From assembly GCA_945787635.1 (NCBI GenBank), contig CALZIK010000122.1, forward strand, positions 1 through 64,000: a stretch of 64,000 bases of DNA. The letters are read 5' to 3'. Below the pieces are notes generated by a model. That model was not told the origin of the DNA. It saw nothing but the letters and a program-made list of their open reading frames with translations, and made no database searches. This document shows positions 19,057 to 28,818 of this stretch, in pieces. Made by a program: the position numbers and the translations under genes. Numbering within the stretch: the stretch's first letter is position 1; every line of letters starts with the position of its first letter. This DNA is from Thermoanaerobaculia bacterium. GTDB lineage: Bacteria > Acidobacteriota > Thermoanaerobaculia > Multivoradales > JAHEKO01.

Positions 19057-19374
19057 CTATCGAAAGATCACCGCGAGCGCGACGATCCCCACGCCGACGA
19101 GACCGAGCAGGCATTGCAGGTAGATCGGAATGCGCGAGAGAAGTGAAGCGCTCGCTCCCGGTCGCGACAGCTCCCTGCCCGACAACCACACGAAGATCGC
19201 CAGCGCGAAGGCCAGAAACTGCCAGCGAAAGAAGGTCCCAACGCGGTTGAGTCCCCTGGTGAATCCGCTACCGGTCGGCTCGGCAAGCAGGGCGATGGCC
19301 AACGATAGACCGAATGCAAACAACCAGAGGGCAAAGCCGATAGGCACCTTCAGCTGTCGGCGGCTCTCGGTCAC
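19057..19374 (-). CDS. Small integral membrane protein
   Basis: A 105-residue protein with three predicted membrane helices (about 10-30, 48-66 and 84-104) and a basic N-terminus. I do not recognise the family. It is 10 bp from the ybaK-like gene in the same direction and probably belongs to that operon. Confidence 0.6.
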   Translation of the reverse strand: MTESRRQLKVPIGFALWLFAFGLSLAIALLAEPTGSGFTRGLNRVGTFFRWQFLAFALAIFVWLSGRELSRPGASASLLSRIPIYLQCLLGLVGVGIVALAVIFR

Positions 19375-19383
19375 TCGCTTACC

Positions 19384-19857
19384 TTACTCCTTGAGATCCG
19401 CCCGCCGGGCGCCGCTGGCTCGCTCCAGCGCCGTTGGCGAGGTCTCGAAAAGCGCGAACGGGCCGCCCGCGGCGGCCCAGACCGTTTCGTAGACCAGCAG
19501 ATCCGCGTCCAGAAACGCGGGGATCCTCTCGACGTACCCGAACGGCGGAACTCCCCCGATCGCGTAGCCGGTCCGATCGCGCACGAATCCGGCGTCGGCC
19601 TTGCCGAGCGCCTCTCCCGCCGCCGCGGCCAGCTTGTCGAGATCGACCCGATTCGCGCCGCTCATGATCGCGATCACCGGCCGATCGGAGCACTTGCCAC
19701 GAAAAACCAGAGACTTCGCGATCTCGCCCGTCGAGCAGCCGAGAGCGACAGCCGCTTCTCGAGCGGTGCGTGTCGCAGCCGGCAGCTCGAGCACCTCGAC
19801 GGGCAAACCCAACTCGGCGGCGGCCTGCCGAAACCGCTCGGGTCCCGAGGTCTTCAT
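19384..19857 (-). CDS. YbaK/EbsC-family aminoacyl-tRNA deacylase
   Basis: A 157-residue stand-alone editing domain of the YbaK/ProX family, which hydrolyses mischarged tRNA such as Cys- or Ala-tRNA(Pro). The conserved lysine is Lys48 in TGEIAKSLVF, and the GYAIGGVPPFG signature lies near residues 97-107. Which mischarged tRNA is edited cannot be decided here. It overlaps the upstream membrane-protein gene by four bases (ATGA). Confidence 0.88.
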   Translation of the reverse strand: MKTSGPERFRQAAAELGLPVEVLELPAATRTAREAAVALGCSTGEIAKSLVFRGKCSDRPVIAIMSGANRVDLDKLAAAAGEALGKADAGFVRDRTGYAIGGVPPFGYVERIPAFLDADLLVYETVWAAAGGPFALFETSPTALERASGARRADLKE

Positions 19858-20387
19858 CGACCGTCGGAATTGACTTCCGCCAACAAAGTCTCAAAGCCCA
19901 ACCGAGCCGGTCGCTTGTGCATCGCCACGAGAACCCACGGAAAAACAAAGCACCAAAATCCCATCATCGGCAGGGCGAAGCTCACGAGCTCGGAGGCCGT
20001 GGGATAGAAGTCCTCGGGGAAGAGGTGCCACCCGGTCAAGACCGGCACCACCACCAGCACGGCGAACAGCGCCGCCAAGCCGAGGCCGAGGAACATGCAG
20101 AAGCGTGCCCAGGCCCAGTAGGCGACCCGATAGGTCACGGTCCCGGCGCCCCTGTCAGCTCGCAACTCGACGTCGTTCCACCCGATATTGGCGCTGGTCA
20201 AGAGCGCGGCGGACCGAAACCGAATCGACTCGTCCGTTTCGCTCAGCACCTCATAGCGGTTTCGCCGCGGCCGAGCGGCCGGCAGGAGTCCCGATCTCAC
20301 CCTCGCCGCCAAACGCCGCGCGAAATCTTCGGCCAGGCGCTCCGGCCGCCAAACGCCTTCGAAGCTCGGGTGGAAGGCTCCCAGCAA
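19854..20387 (-). CDS. Membrane protein of unknown function
   Basis: A 177-residue protein with a soluble N-terminal half (about 1-90) and two membrane helices at about 95-117 and 130-155. No family is recognised. It precedes and is translationally coupled to the YbaK-like gene. Confidence 0.6.
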   Translation of the reverse strand: MLGAFHPSFEGVWRPERLAEDFARRLAARVRSGLLPAARPRRNRYEVLSETDESIRFRSAALLTSANIGWNDVELRADRGAGTVTYRVAYWAWARFCMFLGLGLAALFAVLVVVPVLTGWHLFPEDFYPTASELVSFALPMMGFWCFVFPWVLVAMHKRPARLGFETLLAEVNSDGR

Positions 20388-20394
20388 GGGCGTG

Positions 20395-20676
20395 CTAGTC
20401 CGTGCGGCTGGTGATCTCGATCAGGTGATACCCGAACTGGGTCTGGACCGGTCCATGGACCTTGCCAACCTCGGCGCTGAAGACCACCGTGTCGAACTCC
20501 GGCACCATCTGGCCAGGGCCGAACTCGCCGAGCGCTCCGCCCTGAGCGCTCGAGGGACACTGCGAGTGTTCCTTGGCAACGGATCCGAACTCGGCTCCGG
20601 CTTCGATCTGGCTCTTGAGATCTTCCGCCGCCTGCTGGTCGGAAACTAGAATGTGGCGTGCCTTCGCTTTGGACAT
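20395..20676 (-). CDS. Parvulin-type peptidyl-prolyl isomerase
   Basis: A 93-residue single-domain parvulin, like PpiC of E. coli, that catalyses cis-trans isomerisation of prolyl bonds. The signature is complete: KARHILVSD, FGSVAKEHSQCPS, GGALGEFGPGQMVPEFD and TQFGYHLIEI. The start is ATG 20676, preceded by AGAGGAG, since the frame upstream is not conserved and would give a non-parvulin leader. There is no signal peptide, so it is cytosolic. Confidence 0.93.
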   Translation of the reverse strand: MSKAKARHILVSDQQAAEDLKSQIEAGAEFGSVAKEHSQCPSSAQGGALGEFGPGQMVPEFDTVVFSAEVGKVHGPVQTQFGYHLIEITSRTD

Positions 20677-20766
20677 GATGGCTCCTCTCGGATCTGTTGT
20701 TGGGTGATTGTCACCGGCGCTGTGGAACCGGTTGGGTTCGAGGCCTCCATGGTACACGGATCCGGT

Positions 20767-21291
20767 TCAGGGTTCCTCCAACTCGACGCCCAGGCCGTCG
20801 GCGATGCGATTGACGAACGCGAAATAGGCGGTGACTGAACAGATATCGTGGATGGCGCGATCGTCGAAGCCGTGCTCACGCAGGCGGGTGGCGTCCGCGG
20901 CCTCGACCGCCCCGGGAGCAAGGGTGAGCTTGATCGCGTAGTCGAGCATGGCGCGATCCCGCTCGGAGAGGTCCGCGCGGGAATAGTCCCCGGCGAGATC
21001 GCGAAGCAGAGCGTCCTGCGCCTCCGGACTCGCAGATTCGGCCTCCAGCAACGAACGGAGTCCCGCTCCGTGGTGGACGACTCAGTAGTGGCATTCATTG
21101 GCGGCCGAGACCGCCACGGCGATCATCTCGCGCTGCACTCTGGTCAGTGGACCCGGCCCCCGCATCAGCTCGCGATACAGGTCGAAGTGCAGTCGCATCG
21201 TGCGCGCGTGAACGCCATGAATCCTGAGGATGTTGTCCGTGTCGGACACCCGGTCGTCCTTCGAGACCGACGCATAGTCGATATAGGCCAT
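20767..21291 (-). CDS. AhpD-like peroxidase-related protein, probable selenoprotein with in-frame TGA
   Basis: One continuous frame of 174 residues belonging to the carboxymuconolactone-decarboxylase/AhpD superfamily (uncharacterised peroxidase-related type). The N-terminal half has the hallmark ILRIHGVHARTMRLH, LTRVQREMIAVAVSAANECHY; the C-terminal half has VVHHGAGLRSLL, and a helical tail. The two halves are in the same frame and are separated by one TGA (21082-21084) at residue 70. In relatives this is the second cysteine of the CxxC redox motif (CHYC), so the codon most likely encodes selenocysteine, giving Cys67-His-Tyr-Sec70. A SECIS-like hairpin follows at 21055-21071. AhpD proteins reduce peroxidases using this dithiol. 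The ATG at 21291 begins the conserved start MAYIDY. A TGC/TGT-to-TGA nonsense mutation in a pseudogene is the alternative. No sel genes are in this window. Confidence 0.78.
21055..21071 (-). promoter_or_regulatory. Candidate bacterial SECIS hairpin
   Basis: Directly downstream of the TGA on the minus strand, ACGGAG (21071-21066) pairs perfectly with CTCCGT (21060-21055) around the five-base loop CGGGA. The loop begins 16 nt after the TGA, the stem is 6 bp, and a G is among the first two loop bases. As I recall, these agree with the published consensus for bacterial SECIS elements (distance about 16-37 nt, G early in the loop). The stem could be chance in GC-rich DNA. Confidence 0.55.
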
Positions 21292-21386
21292 GGCGCGGAT
21301 CTTATCTTTCGATCGGTGCCAGCGCCACGGCGGTGGACGCGCACGCCCGCCTTCGAGCCGAGTGACGGCGCGCGTCGTGGCCGGTC

Positions 21387-21902
21387 TCACCCATCATCAA
21401 ACTCCGCCGAGTACTCGACCATGCCGGCGAGCGGCGCCAGCGCTCCCTCTCGCAGTTCGTGGACCATGAAGAACGGATCGAATCGCTCGCTCTTGAAGCG
21501 CAGACCATGCGCCGCGGCTGGCAGGAAGCCGAATCGCGGATAGTAGCCGGCGTGGCCGAGAACCACGACGACCTCGACCCCTCGCACTCGGCAGTCCTCC
21601 AGACCTCGCTCCACCATCTGCACACCGATTCCGCGGCGCTGAATCTCCGGCAAGACCGCCATCGGACCGAGACCCCACACCTCCGCCTGGCTGGGGTTGG
21701 TCTCTACCTCGACACGGCTGAAGAGGATATGACCGACGATCCGACCGGTCACAAGTCCCACCAGCGAGATTGTCGGCCTCCCCGCCTTCCGCAGAGCCTC
21801 TACCAATCGGGCTTCGGCTTCGCCGTCAAAGGCCCGGGCGTTGACCTCGAATACCGCGGGGGCATCTCCCCGCGCTTCGGGTCGGATGGTCGCAAGCTCC
21901 AT
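21387..21902 (-). CDS. GNAT-family N-acetyltransferase
   Basis: A 171-residue acetyl-CoA-dependent acyltransferase. The acetyl-CoA-binding motif A is LGPMAVLPEIQRRGIG around residues 77-92, and the YYPRFGF element near 120-126 is typical of YhbS-like members. Substrate unknown. The gene lies 95 bp upstream of the AhpD-like gene in the same direction. Confidence 0.9.
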   Translation of the reverse strand: MELATIRPEARGDAPAVFEVNARAFDGEAEARLVEALRKAGRPTISLVGLVTGRIVGHILFSRVEVETNPSQAEVWGLGPMAVLPEIQRRGIGVQMVERGLEDCRVRGVEVVVVLGHAGYYPRFGFLPAAAHGLRFKSERFDPFFMVHELREGALAPLAGMVEYSAEFDDG

Positions 21903-21982
21903 CAGTCGAGTCCGCTTTTCGCCATAGGCTCGAGGGATGGTAGCAGGGCCCCTGGTGAGCGGCGACGGATTGGCGCTCCGGT

Positions 21983-22462
21983 CTATTCCTGCTTGCCCCC
22001 CATCTTCGGATGGGTCATCGGGAGGGCCGGTTGGATCGACTTCAAGTAGTACACGACCTCCACGACCTTTTCCTTGATCGCGCGTTTGTCGGCATCGGGA
22101 TCTAGGCCTTTAAACGCCGCTCCCCAGACCGGCATGGCCCGGGTTCCGTGACCGGCGACTTCGCGTCCGTCGACGACGTCGTAGATCTCATCGAAGGGGA
22201 AGTCTCCTTCAGCTCGGGCGCTGATACCGGCAAGATCCGGCGGCTTCACCGTCAAGTAGTCCGCCACGGAACCGTCGCCCTTGCCTTCGACGCCGTGACA
22301 GGCGCCGCAGTGGGTCAGGTACGTCTGCCGGCCTCGTTCGACGAGCCCGGCGACCTCGTCCCCAGCGGCATCTCCCGAAGGACCGAGGGCCTGAGCCGTC
22401 GGGACCGCCAGGGAGACGAGACATGCGATCGCGAGCCCCACGACCGTCTTCCAACATCGCAT
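21983..22462 (-). CDS. Class I c-type cytochrome
   Basis: A 159-residue exported monohaem cytochrome. A signal peptide occupies about residues 1-25, the haem-binding site is CGACH near 52-56, and the axial methionine is probably that of TRAMPVWGAAF. The AMPVWG motif is characteristic of small electron carriers or of cytochrome c subunits fused to oxidases. The ATG is preceded by AAAGGAG. It stands alone, so its redox partner is not indicated. Confidence 0.9.
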   Translation of the reverse strand: MRCWKTVVGLAIACLVSLAVPTAQALGPSGDAAGDEVAGLVERGRQTYLTHCGACHGVEGKGDGSVADYLTVKPPDLAGISARAEGDFPFDEIYDVVDGREVAGHGTRAMPVWGAAFKGLDPDADKRAIKEKVVEVVYYLKSIQPALPMTHPKMGGKQE

Positions 22463-22577
22463 CTCGATCTCCTTTCGCCTAGGCGCACATTTGCGCGAGC
22501 CTCCTCAGGACGCTAGCGGCTGGCGCCGCCGTGGACCACACCCCTTGGGGTGGCATCCCAATGCGGCGAGGAGACTC

Positions 22578-24803
22578 CTACCTCGAGCCCACGACGAGTC
22601 GCCCGTCGGCCTGCACCCGCAGCCGGAGGGTCTTGGTGTCGCCGGGCGGAATCGTCACCGTCAGCGGCTCCAACTGAGTCTCCTGCTTCGGTTGACTCAG
22701 GTAGATCTTGAGATCATGCCCGCCCTCCGGCAGCTCCACGGTCTCGCTGAACGAGCCGCTGACGCCCTTGCGGACGAGAAAGTTCTTCTTCTCGACGAAA
22801 CGGTAGGGACGGCTCAGAATCTGCCTCTCACTGGAGTAGACCGTGAGTACCCCCCGTGAACGGGCGCTGGAGAACTCTACGAGAAGCGAGCCCGGCCCGG
22901 TCTTGGGCGGTGGCCGGCGAACCACCGCGGGCCTGGCGACCGGCACCGGTGCCGGAGGCTCGGCAACCGCCGCGGTTTCCACTTTCGTTTCGCGGCTGAG
23001 ACGCGCCATACGAAGCCTCTGCCGCGACTGTGCAACCGACGAGGCCAGGAGATCCAGGGCCTCTTGAGGCGCGTCGATCTCGGTCAACTCCCGGATCGAC
23101 TTCTCCGCTCCGGCGAGGTTGGTTCGCGCGATCTGCAGATGGGCCTGCTCGGTCAGCTCCTCGACCCGATCCAGCCGTTCGAACTCCCGGGCCACCGCGA
23201 CCTCGACGAGGGCCTCCTGCCTCACCTCGCCACGGGTCTCCGGAAAGAGCCCATTGGCCCGACGCAGGATCTCCACCGCCCGCTCCGTGCTCCCACCCTC
23301 ACGAAGACGGTGACTCTGGTCAAGAAGCGCCAGATAACGGAACCGGTCCGTAGACTGCACGTCCACGGTCAGATCACCCGAAGGAGCCCCGGCCTCGCCT
23401 GCGAGAATCAGCAGGAAAACCGGCAAGGCGAAGGCAAAGACCACAAGCGCCGCGAGGGCGAAACGGTTGCCGAAAATGCGGCGAAGCGGGCGCGACGAAC
23501 CGAGCGCCCCGGAACCCACGGTACGAGCGGCCGACAGCGCGGTCGACAGCACAGGTAGCACCGTCGAACGCGCGGTGCGCAGCCATCCGGCGAGGCGCAC
23601 GGCCGCTCGACGAGCCGCGTCTACGGAGACCCTGCCGGCCATCGGTTCGGACGACGCTTGGTCGGGGGCGGCGAGATCGGCAATGTCGGGAATGTCGGGA
23701 AGCTCGAGGAGCTCGGGATCCGTGGTTTCCATGGGATCCGTGGTTTCCCACTCCACCACCTCGACCGGCGCGGCGTCCTCGACCGCCTCCGGCTTGGCCG
23801 GCGCCGCCTGCGACTGGAACGGCGTTTCGAGCACAGCAGCGGGCGTGGCAGCTTCCCTGGGAGGCTTGCGGACGCTGCGGCGGGAAGTCATCGGAGCCGG
23901 AACAGTGTCGTTCATGGACGCCTGAGCTTCGACGATCTCGCGCAGGTCGCGCGCCAGATCCCCGGCTCTCGAATAGCGCTCGCCCGGCTCCTTGGCCAGC
24001 GCACGATCGAGAATGTCACGCAGACCGGTCATCAGGCCGGGAACATAGCGTTCAGGTGGTGTCGGCGCCTCCTGGACGATCTTTTGCACCAACTCCGCGA
24101 TCGAGCTGGCCTCGAACGGCAGATGTCGGGTAAGCAGCTCGTAGAGGATGACCCCAAGGGAATAGATGTCGGTGTGCTGATCGCCCGGCTGGCCCATCAC
24201 CCGTTCGGGCGCCAGATAGTTCGGTGTCCCGAGGTTGCGAAGCTCTGAAGCGAGATCCTCGCCGCGCAGTGCCGCGATACCGAAGTCGGCGACCTTGATG
24301 GTTCCGTCGTGGGCAAGCAAGACGTTGGCGGGCTTGACGTCACGATGAATGCAGCCGTTGTCGTGAGCGTGGTCGAGGACCTCTGCCACAGACGAGATGA
24401 CTTCGTTGACATAGTTGAGCGAGAGAGGATCCGGCTCATTCAGTCGGTCGCGCAGGCTCTTCCCGGCGACATACTCCATCGCCAGGGCTTCGACCTTGCC
24501 GTCCTCGTCCTCCACGACATCGAAAACCGTGACGATGCCTGGATGCTCGAGAGCACCGACGCTGCGAGCCTCGTTGATCAGTAGTCGGCGCACTACATCG
24601 GGCTCGAGCAACTTGCCTTTGATGCCGGTCAACTTCTTGACCGCCACCCAGCGACCGATCATCGGGTCGCGGGCGAGATAGACGATACCCATCGAGCCCT
24701 GGCCTATCTCTTCCAGCAGCTCGAAGCGGCCGATCCTCGTGGTGGAGTCGCCGTCACCTGTGGACAGCGGCTCAGATCTTCGTGTCTGCGCCAGCGGGTT
24801 CAT
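22578..24803 (-). CDS. Hanks-type serine/threonine protein kinase, membrane-anchored
   Basis: A 741-residue kinase with a cytoplasmic catalytic domain in about the first 280 residues: glycine loop GQGSMGIVY, catalytic lysine in VAVKKL, catalytic loop HRDVKPANVLL, DFGIA, and PERVMGQP. A linker is followed by a transmembrane helix (ALAALVVFAFALPVFLLIL, near 460) and an extracytoplasmic part with helices and, at the end, a beta-rich domain resembling PEGA-type repeats. This suggests it senses an envelope signal. I chose the ATG at 24803, with GGAGG upstream; a GTG at 24869 would add 22 residues. No phosphatase or substrate gene is next to it. Confidence 0.9.
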   Translation of the reverse strand: MNPLAQTRRSEPLSTGDGDSTTRIGRFELLEEIGQGSMGIVYLARDPMIGRWVAVKKLTGIKGKLLEPDVVRRLLINEARSVGALEHPGIVTVFDVVEDEDGKVEALAMEYVAGKSLRDRLNEPDPLSLNYVNEVISSVAEVLDHAHDNGCIHRDVKPANVLLAHDGTIKVADFGIAALRGEDLASELRNLGTPNYLAPERVMGQPGDQHTDIYSLGVILYELLTRHLPFEASSIAELVQKIVQEAPTPPERYVPGLMTGLRDILDRALAKEPGERYSRAGDLARDLREIVEAQASMNDTVPAPMTSRRSVRKPPREAATPAAVLETPFQSQAAPAKPEAVEDAAPVEVVEWETTDPMETTDPELLELPDIPDIADLAAPDQASSEPMAGRVSVDAARRAAVRLAGWLRTARSTVLPVLSTALSAARTVGSGALGSSRPLRRIFGNRFALAALVVFAFALPVFLLILAGEAGAPSGDLTVDVQSTDRFRYLALLDQSHRLREGGSTERAVEILRRANGLFPETRGEVRQEALVEVAVAREFERLDRVEELTEQAHLQIARTNLAGAEKSIRELTEIDAPQEALDLLASSVAQSRQRLRMARLSRETKVETAAVAEPPAPVPVARPAVVRRPPPKTGPGSLLVEFSSARSRGVLTVYSSERQILSRPYRFVEKKNFLVRKGVSGSFSETVELPEGGHDLKIYLSQPKQETQLEPLTVTIPPGDTKTLRLRVQADGRLVVGSR

Positions 24804-24949
24804 GCCAGATAGATCCTCCACCCCTTTAGGTATCACTAGCAGAGCCGCCGCCGCAGTGGAGTTCGTCACTTGCGGACCTCTGGACCGCCGGTTTGTGGCC
24901 TGGTATAGGCCGCTCGGCCGGGAAATCGGCCCGGAGCCGGGTGATATGG

Positions 24950-24974
24950 CTCTGAGCCGGCGCCGGCCTCAGAG
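24950..24974 (-). terminator. Possible stem-loop at the end of era
   Basis: CTCTGAGCCGGC (24950-24961) and GCCGGCCTCAGAG (24962-24974) form a 12-bp stem with one bulged base that spans the era stop codon. There is no following T-run, so it may stop the transcript or protect its end rather than be a classical intrinsic terminator. Confidence 0.35.
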
Positions 24975-25877
24975 ACTGTGGGGCAGCAGGTCGCGATCGA
25001 GGTCGCTCAAGAGACGCTTGCTCTCGCGCCAATGCGGCTCGCAGCGCACGTTGAGGTCGAGGTAAACCCGGCGGCCGAGGAGCTGCTCGAGGTCCAGCCG
25101 AGCCGCGATGCCCAGCTTCTTGATCGTCGCGCCCCCGCGGCCGATGAGGATAGCCTTCTGCCCGGGCTTCTCGACCAGAAGCGAGGCGTGAATCCGGGTG
25201 AGGTCCTTGGCCTCGTCATCGCCCCACATCTCGATGACCACCGCGGTCGTGTACGGAAGCTCGTCCCGAGTCTCAAGCAAGACCTTCTCGCGAATCAGCT
25301 CTGCGGCCAGAAACCGTTCCGAGTGAAGGGTAAATAGCGCCGCGTCGTACTGTGGCTCGCCCTCGGGCAGAGCGGCGAAAAGAAATTCGAGGAGCAGGTC
25401 GCAGCCACCGCCGTCGAGCGCGCTGATCGGAACGATCTCTTCAAACAGTCCGGACGCCGCGTAACGCTCGATCAGGGGCAGCAGCTTCGGCTTGGCGACA
25501 ACGTCTACCTTGTTGAGGGCGGCGAAACGGCGGACCTTTGTGCGCCCCAGCAACTCGAACATGTGCGCATCGCCGCCAGCGAATTTCTTGGTGGCGTCCA
25601 CCAGGAGGCAAACTACATCGGCATCGTTGAGAGCGTCGATCGCGTACTGAACCATCCGGCGATTGAGCTGGTGAAGCGGCTTGTGAACGCCGGGCGTGTC
25701 GTAGAAGACCATCTGTCCCAGGTCGGTCGAGAGAATCCCCACCAGCCGGTGCCGCGTGGTCTGCGGCTTGTCCGAAACGATCGCCAGCTTCTCGCCAAGG
25801 TAGCGATTCATCAAGGTGGACTTGCCGGCGTTGGGCCGGCCCACCAGTGCCACGGTGCCCGCGTGTCGCCCGCTCAA
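24969..25877 (-). CDS. era: GTPase Era
   Basis: Era is an essential GTPase that binds 16S rRNA and helps assemble the 30S subunit. The G1 motif GRPNAGKST is at residues 13-21, G2/G3 are seen as TTRHR and DTPGVH, G4 as NKVD, and the C-terminal KH domain contains the GRGGATIKKLG RNA-binding loop. Length (302 aa) is normal. It starts with TTG overlapping the corC stop (TTGA), consistent with translational coupling. The order phoH-ybeY-corC-era is the widely conserved one, linking rRNA maturation genes. Confidence 0.97.
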   Translation of the reverse strand: MSGRHAGTVALVGRPNAGKSTLMNRYLGEKLAIVSDKPQTTRHRLVGILSTDLGQMVFYDTPGVHKPLHQLNRRMVQYAIDALNDADVVCLLVDATKKFAGGDAHMFELLGRTKVRRFAALNKVDVVAKPKLLPLIERYAASGLFEEIVPISALDGGGCDLLLEFLFAALPEGEPQYDAALFTLHSERFLAAELIREKVLLETRDELPYTTAVVIEMWGDDEAKDLTRIHASLLVEKPGQKAILIGRGGATIKKLGIAARLDLEQLLGRRVYLDLNVRCEPHWRESKRLLSDLDRDLLPHSL

Positions 25878-27190
25878 TGCGACTCCGAAGCAGCTTCCGG
25901 CTCATCGGCGGGCGGCATCCTATCCACGCGCAGGAGATCGACCCGCCGGTCGCCCACCTCTTCGACGACGAAGCGAAGGCCGTGGGCCTCGACCGTCGCA
26001 CCCGCTTCCGGCAGGTCACCCAGATGGCCGAAGACCAACCCACCAACGGTCTCGTAAGGCTCATCATCGAGCTGAACGTCGAAGATGTCTTCCACGTCGT
26101 CTAGGGGTGTCTTGCCCTCCAATTGCCAGCTCCCATCCTCGAGCTGCCGGGCCTCGACCTCCTCGTCATCGTACTCGTCCACGATCTCGCCAACGATCTC
26201 CTCGAGCAGATCCTCGACCGTCACCAGGCCCGCGACTCCTCCGTACTCGTCCACCACGATCGCCATCTGATGATGGCCGGTTTGCATCTGTCGCAACAAC
26301 TCGTCGAGCGGCTTGGTCTCGGGCACGACAAAGGCCTCGCGAGCCAGCTTTCGAGCCGGCTGCCGCTTGTCCGAGCGTAGAGCCGCCAGCACGTCGCGGA
26401 TATGCAGAACGCCGCGAATGTCGTCCACCGTGCTTTCGTAGAGCGGGATCCGTGAATGCTTCGACTCGACCAGTAACTGTGCCAGGTCGTCCATCTCGGT
26501 GTCCGCCGGAGCGCAGACCATGTCGATACGCGGGATCATGACGCTCTTGACCACCGCATCGCCGAAGTCCATGACCCGCATGATCATGTCGCCATCGCCG
26601 GGCTCGAGAATCCCTTCCTTGGCGCCGACGTCGAGAAACGCCTCGATCTCGCCCTCCGAAGCCTCGTCATCGGGAATCGGGGAGTCGCCATTCTCCTCGG
26701 AAGCGGCTCGAACCAGCGGTGAGATCAACGGCACCAGGGGATTCAGAAGCCAGCGAACGGACCGGTAGGTCGGCGTCAACCGCCGCAAGACCATCTCGGC
26801 GTTGTTGCCGACGAAAACCCGGTTGAAAAGCTCAGTGGCCAGGAGCACCAGCACGGCGACGGCGAACCCCCAGGCGAGACCGGCGCCGTCGCCGCTCGTC
26901 ACGGTCGCTTCACTCGCTCCCGACCAGTTGACCACGGCACCGACGCTCAGCACCAGCCCGATCGGCAGAGCCTTCGAGAGAAAGCTGAGCAGGTAGCGAA
27001 AAGCCTCGAATCGAGCCGGAGCCGTGTACAGCTCCTCGAGCTTGCCGCCGGCCTCCTCGGCCCAGTGGCGCACCCGGATCGGGCCGGGCCGGTCGAGCAT
27101 CGCCGCGAGCACTTGAAACAACACCGACAAGCCACCGATCAGGACCGCGAGCAGGCTTGCCGAGATTAGCTCTGTGGCGCCCTCAGTCAT
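25874..27190 (-). CDS. CorC/HlyC-type CBS-domain membrane protein
   Basis: A 438-residue membrane protein of the CNNM/CorC group, implicated in Mg2+/Co2+ efflux. The N-terminal DUF21 part has about three to four membrane segments (5-28, 55-78, 90-115). Then follow two CBS domains (SVMIPRIDMVCAP and later DELLRQMQTGHHQMAIVVDE) and a C-terminal CorC/HlyC domain. The start is the ATG at 27190, which overlaps ybeY by eight bases; the longer upstream frame reads into ybeY antisense-frame sequence and is not credible. Confidence 0.93.
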   Translation of the reverse strand: MTEGATELISASLLAVLIGGLSVLFQVLAAMLDRPGPIRVRHWAEEAGGKLEELYTAPARFEAFRYLLSFLSKALPIGLVLSVGAVVNWSGASEATVTSGDGAGLAWGFAVAVLVLLATELFNRVFVGNNAEMVLRRLTPTYRSVRWLLNPLVPLISPLVRAASEENGDSPIPDDEASEGEIEAFLDVGAKEGILEPGDGDMIMRVMDFGDAVVKSVMIPRIDMVCAPADTEMDDLAQLLVESKHSRIPLYESTVDDIRGVLHIRDVLAALRSDKRQPARKLAREAFVVPETKPLDELLRQMQTGHHQMAIVVDEYGGVAGLVTVEDLLEEIVGEIVDEYDDEEVEARQLEDGSWQLEGKTPLDDVEDIFDVQLDDEPYETVGGLVFGHLGDLPEAGATVEAHGLRFVVEEVGDRRVDLLRVDRMPPADEPEAASESH

Positions 27191-27673
27191 TGCCGTCGAT
27201 CCAGCGGCGCCGCAGCCGGCGTTCCAGACGGAGCATCTCTCCGCCGTCGGTCTCGTGATCGTGGCCGAGGCAGTGAAGCAAACCGTGGAGCAGGAGTAGT
27301 TCGATCTCGCGGCGCACCGGGTGGCCTCGCTCCACAGCCTGCCGCCGAGCCGCCGGCAGGGAGATCGCGATATCGCCCAATTGGGGGCCTTCAGGCGTGT
27401 CGCTCCCGGGAAAGGACAGCACGTCGGTGGTCGCATCCTTGCGGCGAAACCGCAGGTTCAGACGTCGCATTTCCCGATCACTGACGAAGCGCACCGCGAG
27501 CGTACCCCTGGCGTCCTCGACCACGCCCTCCACCATAGACTCGAGCCAGGGGAGCAGCGCTCGGGCCCCGGCCTCTGGATAACGGTTCGGGTTATCGATC
27601 CGGATCCGATCCGACGAGCTCATCGTGGCGTCGTCGGGGTCCGGCTCAGGATCATCCATGGCGGCAAGCTCGA

Positions 27674-27677
<4 letters not shown>
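27183..27677 (-). CDS. ybeY: Endoribonuclease YbeY
   Basis: YbeY is a single-strand-specific metallo-RNase needed for 16S rRNA 3'-end maturation and ribosome quality control. The zinc motif is HGLLHCLGHDH, with His131, His135 and His141 as ligands. Length is 164 aa. It starts with GTG overlapping the phoH stop (GTGA). It sits in its normal place between phoH and corC. Confidence 0.96.
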
Positions 27678-28645
<968 letters not shown>

Positions 28646-28818
28646 GGAGAGTCGGATTCGGTCAACAGAGATCGGGTTCGGGGGAAGGGCGGGATGGGAG
28701 CTCGTGCGGAAACGGCATTTCGCGCTCGGTTCAAGTCTAGCAGAATCCCTCTACCGGGCCGGATCGCCAGGAACCGGTATCCGCCGCGCCGCCGCCGCCA
28801 CCGAGCTGTCACGACGGC

